Made by a program: the position numbers and the translations under genes. The notes beneath the pieces are model-generated. The model searched no databases and was not told where the DNA came from. It worked only from the letters and a program-made list of their open reading frames with translations. A stretch of DNA of 36,456 nt, taken from positions 1 through 36,456 of the forward strand of contig JADNRY010000593.1 in NCBI GenBank assembly GCA_015501585.1, written 5' to 3'. This DNA is from Rhodocollybia butyracea (lineage: Eukaryota; Basidiomycota; Agaricomycetes; Agaricales; Omphalotaceae). Within the stretch, counting starts at the first letter, position 1. Every line of letters begins with the position of its first letter. This document shows, in pieces, positions 34,431 to 36,456 of the stretch.

Positions 34431-35110
34431 AGCATATCTCCAATATATCGTAAGGGATCGTGAGCGTGTAACTCGATAGATTGAGCTATCGAGTTGAGGA
34501 GGCCAGAAGGTCTCCCGCGAGTGAGGGCGTGATAAATGAAGAGGTTAATGTTGTTTGGCTCGCCCGACTTTGCTGATGAAATGTTAGGGGCAAAGGCGTA
34601 ATTGACTGCAAAACTTACCCACCTTTTGTGGGACCGTTTTCACCAGCCATTAAGGCCCGACAATCTTCGCAAATCTGTTCCGTCTTGTCCATAACTTGGA
34701 AGAATCGCTTTCCAACTGGAACGTTCCGAGAAGTCAAGGCTTCCATCTCCTCTTCGAAAAGAGTGAACCGGTTTAAGGAATAACGACACGAGAGTTCTGG
34801 GATTCCACTTCCTGTCTTTCGTGAGATCAGTAGCTAGTTGATGAACATCGGAGATTAAACACGTAGGTTACCTGCTCTTCGCGAAGAGACTGACTTGCTT
34901 TGTGCGCGAGCTGGAGATGCTTTTCAGCTTCGTCACAGCTAGGATGCCGAATTATTTGCGGGCAATTTGAGGAATTGAACAAGGTGTAAATTCTTCAAAG
35001 AAGAAAGCTTTGAACACATCTGAGCGGAAGTAAGTTTTAGCAACGTACCTAGCTCCCAAGAATACGAGTTCATATTTATTGGCCTTTTCACCGGTTTCAA
35101 ACTATGCGAA
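34431..35110 (-). pseudogene. COG6: COG6 fragment joined to VPS8
   Basis: COG6 is a lobe-B subunit of the Golgi COG tether. In transcript order: KYELVFLGA (about 35070), CDEAEKHLQLAHKASQSLRE, an intron, [50 protein letters not shown], another intron-like stretch, [12 protein letters not shown] and [18 protein letters not shown]. The long segment normally between GPTKAG and the ALTRG motif is missing, and the first exon after the intron is out of frame until SLNRF. Directly after DMLAW the sequence continues into the VPS8 WD region (34430), where COG6 would normally read on. The C-terminal half of COG6 is not in the window. This is a relic. Confidence 0.8.
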
Positions 35111-36456
35111 GGCAACATCAGCTGATAACAGAGGGATCCATTGCTGGCAGAAGAGACCCAATTTTCACGGCCACTTAGACTCTATTCGCAGCATTAAAGG
35201 CTCTAGAGTTTGACATGGCAGGAAGAGTCTTATAATTAGGCGCGCGCTTATGATGTCAGGCAACCGGCCGGTCGGCCGATGGCCACTAGCTACCACTGTC
35301 CGTCCTCTTTTGTAGTGCCTATTGAAAAAACAAGCCAGTTGATAGCTATATTGGACTCCATGGCCCTGGTCAACTCGTGGCCCTAAGTCCTTCTAGGTAG
35401 GATAGAGAATACATATTCATTTGTAAACAAGATAAGTATGAGAAGAGGTCAAAGCGTCCTCTACCAAAATTCCATCAATTCACTTTCTATTTTTTCCTTA
35501 CTAGTTTCTATCATTTTCCGACTTATATCAGCCAGGCTGAGCGCTACGAAGGGTCTCTAGTACGACTGCCGGCCTCAAGGATTGCCTAGTCTTCGATGAA
35601 AGATGTGGCAATGATGAACGGGTCTATGTTCCTTTTCCATCAACTTCGAGCCTATCTTTAAGTAGACCACCATTGGAGACTTTGGGAGAATGCCGGACCT
35701 AGTAGTCTTAGTGACGACTCTACAGTGGCCATTGTATTACTTTTGGGGCTTGAAAATTCCGCCACATGGATTCTTGAAGACGCGGTGTATCGAACCTTCG
35801 TGATAGGGGAACAGGGAACGAGAGTTCGAGTATAAAGCTCGATCCCCCGATGTAGCAGTGTTTTCGCAGGCCGCTGCGGATGTCGGGTAGTAACCGGGGA
35901 AGGGAGATTCGCATCCTCTGACTTTTCTATAGATTCTTCGTACGGGGATGGGGAGGAAGAGGAGGATACGAGCATCGAAAGATCTTCTTTCGAAGGGTGC
36001 CGATGATTGGGATTTCAGGGGGGGGGGGTTGGGGTGTTTTCTTTGTATTTCCTTACTAACCTATGGTCGTCCTTCTTACAGAACCTGGTAGCTCGTATGT
36101 CACAGCGCCTCTCTCACCTTCGACCCGCCTTCGACTTCACCCTATACTCAATGTTGGTGTTCTTTCCTACTATCCTCATGGCTTTGGAACTAAGTATCTT
36201 TTTCCGACTCCGTAGGATCCTCAAAGATGTTGTGATCACCAGTAGTGCGCGTGCTACGTTGGATCGACTAACAAGATATTACAATCATTGAAGCGCAATG
36301 GGTGGCACAGGCTGTGCGGCCTCTTGTCGATCAACGTACCAAGTACTAGTAGTGTGAAAGGAAAGCCAGAAAAGTTCAAAATAACACACGTTTATGTTTT
36401 TCGAGGTTCTGATTATGACGCAAAGTATAACAACTAGTATAGTTTTGAGAAAGGAC
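35111..36456. other. Right end without a supportable gene
   Basis: Short GC-rich palindromic sequence (CCGGCCGGTCGGCCGATGGCC at 35265-35285) and otherwise mixed composition. A plus-strand segment near 36080-36320 has a candidate 3' splice site (CTTCTTACAG before 36082). Frames there, for example RRILKDVVITSSARATLDRL then EAQWVAQAVRPLVDQRTKY after a one-base shift, look like decayed coding sequence. I do not recognise the family, and no full gene can be drawn. A run of nine or ten G lies at 36018-36028. Confidence 0.35.

Noticed and set aside
27921..35110. Uniform sequencing error as the sole cause of the COG2/VPS8/COG6 frameshifts
   Set aside because: Many lesions lie in short homopolymers, as errors would, but intact genes in the same window have none and there is also a nonsense codon, a missing COG6 middle and a chimeric junction. 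Not fully excluded without reads.
35658..35975. Minus-strand Ser/Pro-rich frame of 105 codons
   Set aside because: No recognisable domain, no splice partner and low-complexity start; not enough to call a gene.

Overview
The window looks like accessory DNA from a mushroom-forming basidiomycete (Agaricomycete). Genes are cut by many 45-60 nt GT-AG introns. It carries a small expansion of a basidiomycete-type single-pass membrane protein family, TA-inserting DNA transposons, and coding regions in all stages of decay. There are no ribosome binding sites, operons or prophage features. I saw no tRNA, rRNA or CRISPR. Splice-site coordinates may be off by one base.

Layout. 1-2.2 kb: a purine-biased stretch, then a spliced uncharacterised gene (to 1973). 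2.2-4.0 kb: a Tc1/mariner-type DD34E transposase broken by a one-base insertion, beside a short inverted-repeat element (T1). 4.8-10.5 kb: three minus-strand copies of a signal-peptide/single-TM protein gene. Copy A is broken by a 1326-bp TA-flanked element (T3) and a stop codon, B is intact (379 aa), and C is a remnant. 10.8-11.2 kb: a small spliced ORF. 11.3-25.4 kb: tandem segmental duplications of a unit of about 5-6 kb holding a decayed plus-strand module, an acireductone-dioxygenase-like cupin gene (D1, D2, D3) and, convergent with it, an Old Yellow Enzyme gene (E1, E2). D1, D2 and E2 are intact. E1 has lost internal exons, and D3 is cut by a second copy of the T1 family (T2).

27.2-27.8 kb: an intact GIY-YIG-like (T5orf172/MUG113-type) gene. 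27.9-35.1 kb: badly frameshifted remains of three vesicle-tethering genes, COG2 (plus), VPS8 (minus, tail-to-tail with COG2) and a COG6 piece (minus) joined directly to the truncated 5' end of VPS8. The last 1.3 kb has no gene I can support.

Interpretation. About 3.9 kb of intact coding sequence (B, D1, D2, E2, GIY-YIG gene) shows no frameshift, whereas COG2/VPS8/COG6 carry many. This argues for real decay of a duplicated segment rather than uniform sequencing error, and for working copies elsewhere. The most original content is the co-amplified pair of a cupin that has lost its metal ligands and a flavin ene-reductase with an altered substrate-binding site. This is a candidate lineage-specific pathway or neofunctionalised module, and that role is inference only.
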